Source: Trichomonas tenax
Lineage: Eukaryota; Parabasalia; Trichomonadida; Trichomonadidae
Length of the DNA: 51,572 nucleotides
Reading direction: 5' to 3'
NCBI GenBank assembly: GCA_023091735.1
Contig: JALKBU010000287.1
Location: forward strand, 1 to 51,572
Shown: piece after piece, positions 26,895 through 36,224 of the stretch
Position numbering within the stretch: the first letter of the stretch is position 1
Layout of the letters: each line of letters begins with the position of its first letter
Notes under the pieces: generated by a model
The model's input: only the letters and a program-made list of their open reading frames with translations
Database searches by the model: none
Told to the model about the DNA's origin: nothing
Program-made: the position numbers and the translations under genes

Positions 26895-27601
26895 AGGTTT
26901 TGAGAACAAAAACAATCATTTCCTGTATTTGTAAAGGTAGATGTGGATGCAGGGATGCCATATTGAGATGAACTTTTCACGCCATGCATATAGCCACTTC
27001 CACTACCTCCCGAAGCACAAAATCCGGAAGTATGATCGCATAAAGAAGAACCACCACCACCTCCATAATAGCCCCCACCACCACAGCCATTGGCTCTTAC
27101 ATTAGTTCCTCCATTGCCCCTATAGTATAATTGCCCTGAAGTCGCTCCTCGTGAAGAATATGCTGAACCTCCATTTGATTGAGTTCCATCTCTTTTTGAT
27201 TGTGTATAAGAATGAGCAGCTCTGTCTGTTCCTGAACTTCCTCCACCATTCCGAGCAGAATTCACCACCCCCACTCCCACCACAATAATTATAATGATCT
27301 CCATCAAACCCCCATTTCCACCATCATTATATCCACCTGCAGGGTTAAAATATTGACCATTGTATATAAACCCATCTTATCCTCTCCATCCAATATAAAA
27401 ATATGCATTAACAGGCGTAGATACTTCATAATATCCAGTGCTGATACCTCTGGAACCTATTAACTTTGCCGTTGAGGTCCCATATCCACCACCAGCACCT
27501 ATAACTTCAAATTTATATTTCTCTATTGGCAGCACAGTGAAATAAGACGTACATGCAATATTGCTAACGACGTTTATTTTACTGGAAAACCAAAAATTCA
27601 A
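26895..27601 (-). pseudogene. Glycine-rich surface protein (Gly_rich/ALK-ligand-like), broken remnant
   Basis: The frame begins without an ATG (first codon TTG at 27601) and reads YKFEVIGAGGGYGTSTAKLI, then an in-frame TAA (27377-27379), then long Gly-rich stretches (CGGGGYYGGGGGSSLCDHTS, ASGGSGSGYMHGVKSS). This matches the glycine-rich domain found in ALK/LTK-like proteins and in expanded trichomonad surface families (PF12810 type). In the middle a compensated double frameshift turns a Gly/Asp/Tyr stretch into IIIIIVVGVGVV. Both the N-terminal signal and the C-terminal membrane part are missing; the 3' side runs directly into the MULE remnant. Confidence 0.7.
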
Positions 27602-28036
27602 AAATGCACAATAACTACAAGATCAGATATAAATAATAAATTAAATATTTGGAGAAATTCTTATTTTTCAATTATGTCGCTATAGAATAGATTCAATTTT
27701 CAAAGAAAAATGAAAAGCGTTTTCAAAAATCTCAAAATGATTCTCAACGATAAATTGATACCATTGGCCCGATTTATCATTGAAAAATTCCTTTTCCTTA
27801 ATGGAAAATGAAAATCATTTGATTGCGTTTCCAATATGAGTATATAGATTTTCTATGCAAGCATATCTGAGATATTTTGGTGGAGATTATAGTAGAATAC
27901 AATTCTATTTATCTGATACAATATCGATTCGTAGAAATGAATGAGTTTTTTCTTGTCAGAAAAATAAAATACATGTCGGAATTTTAAAATTTATGTATCA
28001 ATTTATTGTTTATATGTCATAAAATCAAAATTCGTT
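27602..28036. other. Intergenic, AT-rich
   Basis: No gene seen. TCATAA and TCAAAA initiator-like sites lie within 20 bases of the ATG at 28037. Confidence 0.5.
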
Positions 28037-28891
28037 ATGAGCAAAATTCCTGTCCCTTCCTCGCAGCAGAAAAAAACAGGAATGGCGATTATAAACAACG
28101 GATCTGCCTTCAAAAAGCCGGGTCTGTCAGATATCAGAAATGATAACGGAGGATTTAAACCTCCGAATATTCACGATATGAAGGAGCCTGATCCAAATGA
28201 ATTCAAGCCGCCTAGTGTTCGAAATCTTAGAGAAGACGACGGACCAAAGTTTACTCCACCAAATATACATGAAATTAAAAACGAAAATTTATCTTATAAA
28301 CCACCGAGCATGAAAGACTTAAAAGGACCTGCAGAAATCGAGTTTCCTGATGTCCCTGATAATGTTTATCCTGATGATGATGAAGGAGATCCAGGCGATC
28401 TTGAAGAAAGTCAGCATGTCCAATTTATTCTTGAGCAAACTAAAGAAGAATTCACAAAGCCATCAGAACCATCGTATACACCTTATACAGTCGATGATTA
28501 CAAGAATATGCAGAAGGCAGATGAAGCATTAAATGATTTACACAGTTTAGGACCTTCACATGATGAAGAGTGGGAGAGAAAGAAAGAAAATCGTGCAAAA
28601 ATCATGCAATTCGCGAAAAGAGCAGCAACAGAAAACAAAGCGTCAATGCCGAAGAAGAAAGTTAAAGAGGCGGTCAAGAAAGAATCAAAACTCGATAAAA
28701 TGAAGAAATATGCCGCTTCTGTTCCAAAACCAAAACCAGCGAATGAAAATCACAACCAAGAGCAATCAAAGCCTAAAAAGAAAGAACAGCCTGTGGCTAA
28801 ATACGACATTGAAGCTGAACTTGCTCGTCATCAGCATTTCCAGAATCGTGTTAATTCTCTGTTATCTCAAATGTCTAACTATCTTGAATAA
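28037..28891 (+). CDS. Acidic/basic protein with five FxPP repeats
   Basis: 284 residues from MSKIPVPSSQQKK. Residues about 25-100 hold five copies of a 15-16-residue unit built on [FY]KxPxxxDLR (FKKPGLSDIR, FKPPNIHDMK, FKPPSVRNLR, FTPPNIHEIK, YKPPSMKDLK). An acidic stretch (DDDEGDPGDLEE) follows. Then comes YTPYTVDDYKNM...LHSLGPSHDEEWERKK, which resembles a short motif seen in some ciliary proteins such as JHY, then a Lys-rich segment and a C-terminal helix (RHQHFQNRVNSLLSQM). No membrane segment. A flagellar or cytoskeletal adaptor is conceivable; the resemblance is weak. Confidence 0.8.
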   Translation: MSKIPVPSSQQKKTGMAIINNGSAFKKPGLSDIRNDNGGFKPPNIHDMKEPDPNEFKPPSVRNLREDDGPKFTPPNIHEIKNENLSYKPPSMKDLKGPAEIEFPDVPDNVYPDDDEGDPGDLEESQHVQFILEQTKEEFTKPSEPSYTPYTVDDYKNMQKADEALNDLHSLGPSHDEEWERKKENRAKIMQFAKRAATENKASMPKKKVKEAVKKESKLDKMKKYAASVPKPKPANENHNQEQSKPKKKEQPVAKYDIEAELARHQHFQNRVNSLLSQMSNYLE

Positions 28892-29308
28892 AATGTATGT
28901 TTCTATTGTCAAATGTATCAATATATGAATCTAATGGCTTTAGATCATTAGATATAGATATATATTTAAATATTTCGTTTTAATAGGTCTATTTGCTTTA
29001 GAGACTATTATATACAGGAACTTTGCAGTCTAATTAATGACATGTCATAGCGATATTTTTGAATATGAAATTTGAAAAAAATAATAGAGCAAATGAACTA
29101 AAACCTCTGTACATAATAATTATCCATGCGTTTTTATTTATGATGGAGAGAATAAAATAGGCGAATTCCAATATTGGGAAAAAGATATTTTGTGTTTTTC
29201 TATTTAAAGTCAATATTTACAGTTATCAATGTATGTGTTGGCTATATAACGCGTAAAAGCTCGATTTCAAAATTTGAGGAGAAAAAGCGGTTTTGGTCCT
29301 CCTTTCCG
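28892..29308. other. Intergenic upstream of ribosomal protein P1
   Basis: AT-rich with no gene. TGACATGTCA, a palindromic form of the upstream motif, lies at 29038-29047, about 260 bases before the P1 start. Confidence 0.5.
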
Positions 29309-29623
29309 ATGTCTGCTGAACTCGCCTGTGTTTATGCCGCCCTTATCCTTAACGATGATGGCATCGAGATTACAGCTGAGAAGTTGAACACCCTTGTCAA
29401 GGCTGCTCACGTCCAGCTCGAATCTTACTGGGTTGATCTCTTCGCCGATTTCTTCAAGAGCCACGACGTTACAGAGCTTGTTAAGAACGGCGCTTCTGGT
29501 GCTGCTGCCCCAGCCGCTGCTGGCGCTGCTACTGCCGCCGCTGAAGAGGCTCCAAAGGAGGAAGAGAAGAAGGAGGAGGAAGCTGCTGCTCCACTTGACC
29601 TTGGCGACATGTTCGATTTCTAA
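29309..29623 (+). CDS. RPLP1: 60S acidic ribosomal stalk protein P1
   Basis: 104 residues from [21 protein letters not shown]1 pairs with P2 on the ribosomal stalk and recruits translational GTPases. The N-terminal helical dimerisation domain (residues 1-60, [19 protein letters not shown]), the Ala-rich hinge ([14 protein letters not shown]) and the acidic Glu/Lys segment are all present. The start at 29309 is preferred over the in-frame ATG at 29174 because homology begins at MSAEL. The C-terminus reads LDLGDMFDF instead of the common MGFGLFD. Codon usage is clearly more GC-rich and biased than in neighbours, as expected for high expression. Confidence 0.95.
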   Translation: MSAELACVYAALILNDDGIEITAEKLNTLVKAAHVQLESYWVDLFADFFKSHDVTELVKNGASGAAAPAAAGAATAAAEEAPKEEEKKEEEAAAPLDLGDMFDF

Positions 29624-30142
29624 AGCACGTCCTTTTCTCTTTTTGATACAATCCTCATAAATTTTTTTCAAACCAATATCATACAATATTTTAAATCATT
29701 TTGATTAAACAAAGTATACCTCTTGAAAATTTAAGCTCAAATTCCTTAACTTTTTCTCAGTAATATTCATATAATAGGTTTTTGGCTTTGCGAACATGTC
29801 ATGTAAATACTCATAATGGTGAATATCTCATTTATATCTTTGAGAATAAAATTCTATTCTATGTTGTGTATTTCTAAATAAACTCTAAATATAGATTTCA
29901 CATTTTAACATCAACTCTGAAATCTTGTTTTTACTTTCTCAAGAAATGAGAATATTAATAAGGTTAAAAACACCGAATATTGAACTGTATGGAATAAGAT
30001 GATCATAATCTTTCGTAGACGAGACAAGATATAAAGGCAAAAAGATTCAGATATGTGCAAACGTAACGGACAGGAATTTCGAGTCTATATCTGTCGTGGA
30101 GATAGATAAGATGATCGAAGTTATGTGTCTCAGAAGATTTCT
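29624..30142. other. Intergenic, AT-rich
   Basis: No gene seen. One TGTCATGTAAAT copy lies at 29797-29808 on the plus strand with no start codon downstream in range. Confidence 0.5.
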
Positions 30143-30724
30143 TCATTTTTTGTTCGTCTGGTACAACGTACGAAAGACACTCGTTGATGATGTCTTAATT
30201 ACAGCCGATGCAGCTACATTATAATCAAGACACGATTTACTAATTTCGACATTGTTGCTACGAAGGAAGCAAAAATACTCAATTGGCCCGCACATGCAGC
30301 ACCATCCAAGAACGCTTTTGTCAAAGATCTCTTGGCGCATGGATGTTTCAACTGAATTACTGTCGCGAAGACTCAATGTATATGATTTGACATCATTGTC
30401 GAAAACGAATTTGAGAGTAGGATTTGAATCGAAATGACACAAAAGATCTTCTGTGCTTTCGAGATGATAATTTTTCAGGTCGTTTGGTAACGACTCTTTA
30501 TCAATGCTGATCCCATACTCTTTTGATATGAGGCATTGCAAAATCGGATCAAGTGATCTAACCCAAAGCTTAATTCCGGAATTAATATATCGAGAAATGA
30601 CGAATTTGAGGAGATCCCATAAGCACCGCAGATCGTATGGATGATTTCGGAATGAAAAATTAATAAGGTTGAAGAGGACATAAATGTCGAGCTGATGAGA
30701 ACCGGCAAAAGAATCATAAAGCAA
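30143..30724 (-). pseudogene. Fragment of a DUF3447/ankyrin-family protein
   Basis: A 193-codon frame that begins after a stop with a TTG and has no ATG start. Content such as LQCLISKEYGISIDKESLPN and LGWCCMCGPIEYFCFLRSNN is like the DUF3447-type region that precedes ankyrin repeats in the very large trichomonad ankyrin family. The frame ends before any ankyrin repeat, so both ends are missing. An intact divergent protein starting elsewhere is less likely because no Met is available at the 5' side. Confidence 0.6.
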
Positions 30725-30806
30725 AACGAATTAATTATATAAAACAATTAAAAAGGGGGTGATACTTAATAAAATAGGGTTGATTTTGTCAAAAACATAA
30801 TATTTC

Positions 30807-30818
30807 TGACATGTAAAT
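30807..30818 (+). promoter_or_regulatory. TGACATGTAAAT upstream of the LRR/coiled-coil gene
   Basis: An exact copy in the gene's orientation, 130 bases before the ATG at 30948. Confidence 0.45.
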
Positions 30819-30947
30819 TTATAATGACAAAAAATAATTTAAGAGCCAATTTTAGTATATTTTGGAGTAACATAGTGTTGCAAAAACAAAAACAAGAATA
30901 AAAACCAAAAATAAAAAAATAAAAGCAAATAAACGGTCAAAATTGGA

Positions 30948-31880
30948 ATGCTCGACAAAGAAACATTACGCTCGCTTTCTGGGAACTCCCCTGACCCGGG
31001 ACGATACCACTTCGATCTCTCTAAAATCAACAAACAAGAAAACCGTCCTTTCTTCAACACACTACAAAAATTCGCGATTAAAAATATTGTTTCTCTCGGA
31101 TTTTCTTGCGAAGAACTGAAAAAGGCGGAGTCAAAGGCATTGGCTGGTGGTAGCATTCCTCTTGATGTCACAAATTCTATTGCTGTTGCGCATAAAAAAA
31201 CATATCTCAAAAATATTGTCACGCTAATTCAATACTTGCTTAAAGAGGGCAGAATAACTAATATTCACGAAATTGTGTTGAATGCGCTTCCGTTATCTCA
31301 AGATCAAGTTTCGGAACTCGCTCAATCGTTTGCTACATCAAATCTCGAAAGCATTGTCTTCCAAGGAATCGCTCTCGGTGACGGAGGACTCACAACATTG
31401 TTGTCTAACTTGGATCCGAACAAATTAAAGGCAGTAACGTTCCACAAATGCAATTTAAGCCCAGCAGCAACTTCCAAGATCCTTACATTCATAGCACGCA
31501 AAACATCAGACCAAGGTCTGAAAGAATTCAACGTTTCAAAGGTCGAATTTTCAGCTGAAGATAGAAATAAAATTGCAGAAGCGCTTAAAGCCCAAAATCA
31601 ACAAGATTCACCACAAAGATCTCCATCACCTGCAAAGTCATCACCGAGAAAATCATCTCCAAAGAAGAAACAACCAACATTAACTCCAGAAGAACAAGAA
31701 TTACAAAGACTACGTGAAGAGAACGCCACACTTCGTGAACAGCTAAAGAACCTTCGTGACAGTGTTGATGCTGTTCAATATAATGAAAATGTTTTTGTTG
31801 TTGGAAAAGGTGCTGAAGAATTCATTAAATTCTTGAACACAGTAGAGTCCAAGATTGCCAAACTCGAAGAGAGAAAGTGA
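30948..31880 (+). CDS. LRR-like protein with C-terminal coiled coil
   Basis: 310 residues from MLDKETLRSLSGNSPDPG; TCAAAAT just upstream could be the initiator. Residues about 95-210 look like ribonuclease-inhibitor-type leucine-rich repeats (ITNIHEIVLNALPLSQDQV, LESIVFQGIALGDGGLTTLL, LKAVTFHKCNLSPAATSKIL). A Ser/Pro/Lys linker (SPQRSPSPAKSSPRKSSPKK) follows, then a coiled coil (EEQELQRLREENATLREQ) and a short conserved-looking end (VFVVGKGAEEFIKFLNTVES). LRR plus basic linker plus coiled coil recalls centrosomal proteins of CEP78 type, but the match is architectural only. Confidence 0.85.
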   Translation: MLDKETLRSLSGNSPDPGRYHFDLSKINKQENRPFFNTLQKFAIKNIVSLGFSCEELKKAESKALAGGSIPLDVTNSIAVAHKKTYLKNIVTLIQYLLKEGRITNIHEIVLNALPLSQDQVSELAQSFATSNLESIVFQGIALGDGGLTTLLSNLDPNKLKAVTFHKCNLSPAATSKILTFIARKTSDQGLKEFNVSKVEFSAEDRNKIAEALKAQNQQDSPQRSPSPAKSSPRKSSPKKKQPTLTPEEQELQRLREENATLREQLKNLRDSVDAVQYNENVFVVGKGAEEFIKFLNTVESKIAKLEERK

Positions 31881-32106
31881 ATGAGCGAAATTTGAATAAA
31901 TGTTCTATTTTTATGTTTAATACTGTTGTGTATCAACTGCCTAGCCTAAGCACCACTTCGGCAATCATCTATTTGAGTAATTCATTGATGAATGCGAGAA
32001 ATAAAATCAAATAAATAATCCAAAATTTGCTTCAAATCAGTGAGGAAATAAGAAAGACAGTGCTGAGGTTGAATGAAAAAGAAAGAGCGTAAATATCATT
32101 TTTTGG

Positions 32107-33255
32107 ATGAAAAAAATATTAAAAGTTAATGGATTGGAATATTGGAAGGAAATTCTCACTCCAAAGGTTAAGAAGGAGCATGAAGATATTCTTCAGGCTA
32201 AGAAATTCCTTCTAAAGCGTTTGGATTCCAACAGATCTGAAATTATTTTAAAATATTTAACAATGTTTTCTACACACTCTATCAAGTACAAATCTCTTTC
32301 GAAAGCAATTAGATATATCGATGAAATCGGACTTATTAGAGATAACGAAATTCCAAAAGTTGCGTTACAAGCAATTTACGAGTTGAAAAGCATTGCAAAC
32401 ATCGCTAATAAGTATAGGAATGGATTGCATCCTATTTCTACAAGAAAAATCGACATTATTATTTCAAAATACACAGAGCAACAAAATTCGGAACATTTCA
32501 CGAAATTTTCACTTCCATATACTGATTTAATTACATTTGATAATGCTGAAATACGTCCAATTGATATCCTTCAAGAAGCAATCCAATTGTCAGAAGAAAT
32601 AGAGGATTTTGACCATAAATTACTCAATAATTTACAGTTATTAGACCCATATAATGCTTTGATAAGGCAATATGATGTTCATTCTGATACAAAATTATCG
32701 AATCAAAATAAAAAATCAGAAAAATTTAGCGACACAGTTGTATATGTACGAGATGACAATCAACCCCCAGATGTAATATCAAAGCCCATCAAAATTCCTT
32801 CATCTATCAAAGTGTTGCATAAAAGTATTGCAACTACACTTAAAAACACACATCAAATAAGAAAATTAAGAACTGTTGACTCTAAAGAAATTATTAAAAT
32901 CGAAGAAATTGTTCCAGGAATGACAATATTTGTTTCATTCGTGAAACCATTTGATCCATTTGTACCAGTACTACTGAAAACAAAAGGTGCTGAAGGAAAT
33001 CAAGAAGAAACCAAGATATTTGGTGCTCGTCCGCATATATTGAAGCATTTTAAGAATCCACACGAAAAACCAAAAGTGGAACAACAAAATATTGACACAC
33101 AGACTATATTAACAGAAACGAAAGAAAATATTAGTGATGAAAATAGAATCGAAGATTCTTCAAAGTTAGATGAGCAACAAGACATTCCTGGAACTGATCA
33201 TATTGCTTACGGAAATAGCTCCAGTTCTCTATACATTACTTTGAAGAAAGCTTAA
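32107..33255 (+). CDS. Unrecognised protein, helical N-terminus
   Basis: 382 residues from MKKILKVNGLEYWKEI. Residues 1-200 are helical and Lys/Leu/Ile-rich (KEHEDILQAKKFLLKRLDSN); the middle contains a beta-like segment (IEEIVPGMTIFVSFVKPFDP) and the last 80 residues are acidic/Gln-rich and probably disordered. No signal peptide, membrane helix or catalytic motif is visible. Codon usage matches neighbouring host genes, and the frame is intact, so it is likely a real gene. Confidence 0.78.
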   Translation: MKKILKVNGLEYWKEILTPKVKKEHEDILQAKKFLLKRLDSNRSEIILKYLTMFSTHSIKYKSLSKAIRYIDEIGLIRDNEIPKVALQAIYELKSIANIANKYRNGLHPISTRKIDIIISKYTEQQNSEHFTKFSLPYTDLITFDNAEIRPIDILQEAIQLSEEIEDFDHKLLNNLQLLDPYNALIRQYDVHSDTKLSNQNKKSEKFSDTVVYVRDDNQPPDVISKPIKIPSSIKVLHKSIATTLKNTHQIRKLRTVDSKEIIKIEEIVPGMTIFVSFVKPFDPFVPVLLKTKGAEGNQEETKIFGARPHILKHFKNPHEKPKVEQQNIDTQTILTETKENISDENRIEDSSKLDEQQDIPGTDHIAYGNSSSSLYITLKKA

Positions 33256-33508
33256 CTATTTTCAAAATTTAACTTTAATTTCCTCCTCATATCAACTATT
33301 GTTATGAGTTGCTATTAGATTCTAAGTATATTGTATTGTTATTCGCGAATTTGAACTTTAATAAAAATTTGTTATTTAATAACTTTGATATATACAATAT
33401 ACATACATGATATTTTAGTTCTTCTTGTTCTAACATAATATAAGACATAAAAATGAATAATTTATAAAATTAAATATTGGATTTGGAGGTAAATAAATTA
33501 AGAAAATT

Positions 33509-34489
33509 TCATTCGAGATCATTTTGAGCAACTACATTACGCTTAAAAGGTTGATTTGGATCATCATAATTTTCATTATCATGAAAAGAAATTGTGTAAG
33601 CAGGAATGTACAATGGATTCTGTTGGAAGATATATCCCTTGTCAACGTTTGGTGTAGGTAAAAACCAAAGAACTGGATTTGAACCAAATCGACATGCAAT
33701 ATTTCCTGCCATATTGCCTGTATAATATCTATTGTAAGCAAGCATTTTATGGTTGTTGTATATTTTTCTGAATCTTCTATTTTCCATAACTTCAACGTGT
33801 GTTGTGTTAGTTATTAATAAAGGTATTTGTGATATTAGTTGCACAGCTATAAAGAAGCCAGTGATCAAATAAAATGTAATAGATCCTATTAAAATGAGCT
33901 TAAAATTAAACGAATTTTCATAATATTTGAACCTATACCCGATTAATATCAATGAAAACATTGCATTTGAGAGCCAAATAAATAAGAAAGATATGAAAGC
34001 TTTGTAATTCCTATGACCAACGCAATTATTGATCACAAAGCAATGATGATCATATGTGAGAACGCATTTATTGCATATATGACAATGGTGACACCTTAAT
34101 GGTCTATCCATGTCACAAAACTTACAAAAGCATTTTTCACCATATTCATCGAGTTCTTCTGTGTAATCAGTATCACTTTTCATTCTTTTCACAATATCTT
34201 CTGTTAGGTATCCTGGGTCCATGTATGCAGCGAGTAAATAGTACGGATAACCAATGATTACAGTGAATAATTGAAAAATACAGAGTGTGAATGCCCCAAA
34301 ACTATTCGAATTTGTCATAATATTGATAAATATGTATCTGATCAGGATTATTTGGATAATGAATTGCAATATTCCGAGAAATGGAACTGTGAAATCCCTT
34401 AGATGCATTTGTTTTCGACGTGTAAAATTTAAAATGTCAAAAAATATATATAGGACTGAGACGATCAATACAAGCAGACATCGTTTCAT
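33509..34489 (-). CDS. DHHC-type palmitoyltransferase
   Basis: 326 residues, a multi-pass membrane enzyme that S-acylates proteins. Two N-terminal membrane helices (about 3-20 and 36-58) and a third (about 65-87) precede the DPGYL motif (91-95). The Cys-rich domain contains CKFCDMDRPLRCHHCHICNK and the catalytic DHHC at 147-150 (YDHHCFVINNCVGHRNY). Two more helices follow (about 163-183 and 190-213). The C-terminal region includes the NPVLWFLPTPN stretch. Length and order match the family. It is convergent with the gene at 32107, with about 250 bases between stops. Confidence 0.95.
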   Translation of the reverse strand: MKRCLLVLIVSVLYIFFDILNFTRRKQMHLRDFTVPFLGILQFIIQIILIRYIFINIMTNSNSFGAFTLCIFQLFTVIIGYPYYLLAAYMDPGYLTEDIVKRMKSDTDYTEELDEYGEKCFCKFCDMDRPLRCHHCHICNKCVLTYDHHCFVINNCVGHRNYKAFISFLFIWLSNAMFSLILIGYRFKYYENSFNFKLILIGSITFYLITGFFIAVQLISQIPLLITNTTHVEVMENRRFRKIYNNHKMLAYNRYYTGNMAGNIACRFGSNPVLWFLPTPNVDKGYIFQQNPLYIPAYTISFHDNENYDDPNQPFKRNVVAQNDLE

Positions 34490-34711
34490 TCTAGTATTTT
34501 ATCATTTAGAAACAATTTGGAATTTTTCAAAATATAAAATCAACAAATTCAACTTCTGACTTTACAGAATTATGTTTTTAAGTGGCCATTAATGCATGTT
34601 GAAAGGAAAGTTATTAAAAATACTCTGAAAAAATATGATAAGATTTGATAAAGTAATTCAAGTAAAGTTGTATTAAAAAACAGGACTTTAAATTGTACAA
34701 ACAATAGTATA

Positions 34712-35098
34712 TCACTTCATCATGCTTAGCTGCTTCTTTATCAATGCTTCCTCTTTTTGTTGAATATGTTCATTGATCTGAGGAACGAATGTTGGCGTAA
34801 GCATTCTCAATCTTTCTAGATTTCGGCTTTCTTCCTGAAAAGTTTTTAATACAGTATTATAAAGTGCATCTGTTGTTTTATCTTCGAACATTTTTTCCGA
34901 AATAGGTGTGTGATTTTTAAATGCGTTCATACACTCTTCTTTATCCCAAGTAAGAGAAGGTTTAATTCGGGATGCGATTAAAGACTTTCTAAGCATTCTG
35001 TAACTCGGGAGGCCGTTCTGCGATCTCTTTATCCATCCATTTTCCTCCGTCGGATAACGAAGTTTCATTAATTCAGCAATAATTTCATCCTCATTCAT
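34712..35098 (-). CDS. Small unrecognised helical protein
   Basis: 128 residues from MNEDEIIAELMKLRYP. The segment RYPTEENGWIKRSQNGLPSY looks folded; the C-terminal half is helical and charged (INEHIQQKEEALIKKQLSMM). No membrane segment. It is divergent from the coiled-coil gene at 35164 with only 65 bases between start codons, so the pair must share a very compact promoter region. Confidence 0.75.
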   Translation of the reverse strand: MNEDEIIAELMKLRYPTEENGWIKRSQNGLPSYRMLRKSLIASRIKPSLTWDKEECMNAFKNHTPISEKMFEDKTTDALYNTVLKTFQEESRNLERLRMLTPTFVPQINEHIQQKEEALIKKQLSMMK

Positions 35099-35163
35099 TT
35101 GTTACGTTTGTGGTTGGCACTTTTAGTAATGGTTTTGTGAAAAGTGTACGTTTATTATTTTTA

Positions 35164-35688
35164 ATGAGCTTTCTTTCTGACTCCACAGATGAATGGGAAG
35201 GAAACAAACCTGACGTCAAAGAAGTCTCTGAGTCAACAAGACGTAAATTCAATGAGAAATATGATCTGACTTTAAATGAGAACAAATTATTAAAAAGCAA
35301 ACTCGAAGAACTTGTAAAGCAAGGAAATGAAGCTAGATTGGAACACAAATACTTACGCAAACAACTCAAAGAGTTAACTGAACAATATCAAAAGTTAGTA
35401 CTCCAAAATCAAGAAATTGATAAACTAATTCAAGCAAAACCTCCTAAAAAAGAAAATACAGAAGAATCAGATAACAATACTCGTATATTGATGGAAAATC
35501 TCAACGTAATGAACAAAGAAATCGAGTTAAAGCAAGCTAAAGTTAAAGAGCTCGGCGATTCGTTAGATTATAAGAGATCACGATGGAACGCAGAACAAAC
35601 AAGATTGCAAAAAGAATTTGATAGCATATCAGCCCAAAACGCAGTATTGAAGCAACGTTTAGAAATATTTAAGCAATCGGATACATAG
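35164..35688 (+). CDS. Small coiled-coil protein
   Basis: 174 residues from MSFLSDSTDEWEGNKP. I prefer the ATG at 35164 over 35110 because the extra N-terminal residues look non-coding and would leave almost no spacing to the divergent gene. Nearly the whole protein is heptad-rich (LKSKLEELVKQGNEARLEHK, LRKQLKELTEQYQKLVLQNQ), with a short charged break near residues 95-110. A structural or tethering role is likely; no family recognised. Confidence 0.8.
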   Translation: MSFLSDSTDEWEGNKPDVKEVSESTRRKFNEKYDLTLNENKLLKSKLEELVKQGNEARLEHKYLRKQLKELTEQYQKLVLQNQEIDKLIQAKPPKKENTEESDNNTRILMENLNVMNKEIELKQAKVKELGDSLDYKRSRWNAEQTRLQKEFDSISAQNAVLKQRLEIFKQSDT

Positions 35689-35898
35689 GCCAACATTTAC
35701 AAAAGAAATTTTGCTTATGTAACAATAATCCAGCATTTCTTCAATTATTTCATCGATATTACAAACACCTACGTCCATTAAATGCATAAATTTGACTTCT
35801 ACCCTTCGTAATGAAATATTGCATGCAAAATACATTTCAATAATAAAACTGTAATAATCAGATTCGCTTTGGAGTGCTTCAACGTCTCTGGAATCCAT
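35659..35898 (-). CDS. Doubtful small ORF overlapping the coiled-coil gene end
   Basis: A 79-codon frame from ATG 35898 (MDSRDVEALQSESDYYSF). It overlaps the 3' end of the 35164 gene by 30 bases on the opposite strand. Composition is plausible (helical, Cys/Ile-rich) and might be the truncated N-terminal part of an ankyrin-family protein, but nothing confirms it. Confidence 0.3.
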   Translation of the reverse strand: MDSRDVEALQSESDYYSFIIEMYFACNISLRRVEVKFMHLMDVGVCNIDEIIEEMLDYCYISKISFVNVGLCIRLLKYF

Positions 35899-36224
35899 AA
35901 CTTCAATTCTTATTAGTCAGAACGATATTTACTGAAAATATTATTTTAAAAATGTGTTATTTTGGATTTTTTTTTAAATTTTCAGCGATGAATGTAATCA
36001 TTTTCTAAATTATTTTCATTCACATTATTTAAAAACATTGAAATATTATGAAAAACTCCATTTTCTCAACAAATCTCACAATTTTCAAGATTATTTTATT
36101 TTTAAATCAGAATTCGTCACTTCATTTTTTTTGCAAAATTAGATATAACTTTGTTAGGGAATGTTAAAAACATGAAAAATTCATGAAATCACAACGATAA
36201 AACAAGTCACTTTTCTCCCAAAAA
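35899..36224. other. Intergenic, very AT-rich
   Basis: No gene. A TCACTTTT initiator-like site lies about 15 bases before the ATG at 36225 and fits the trichomonad TCAYTW pattern well. Confidence 0.5.
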
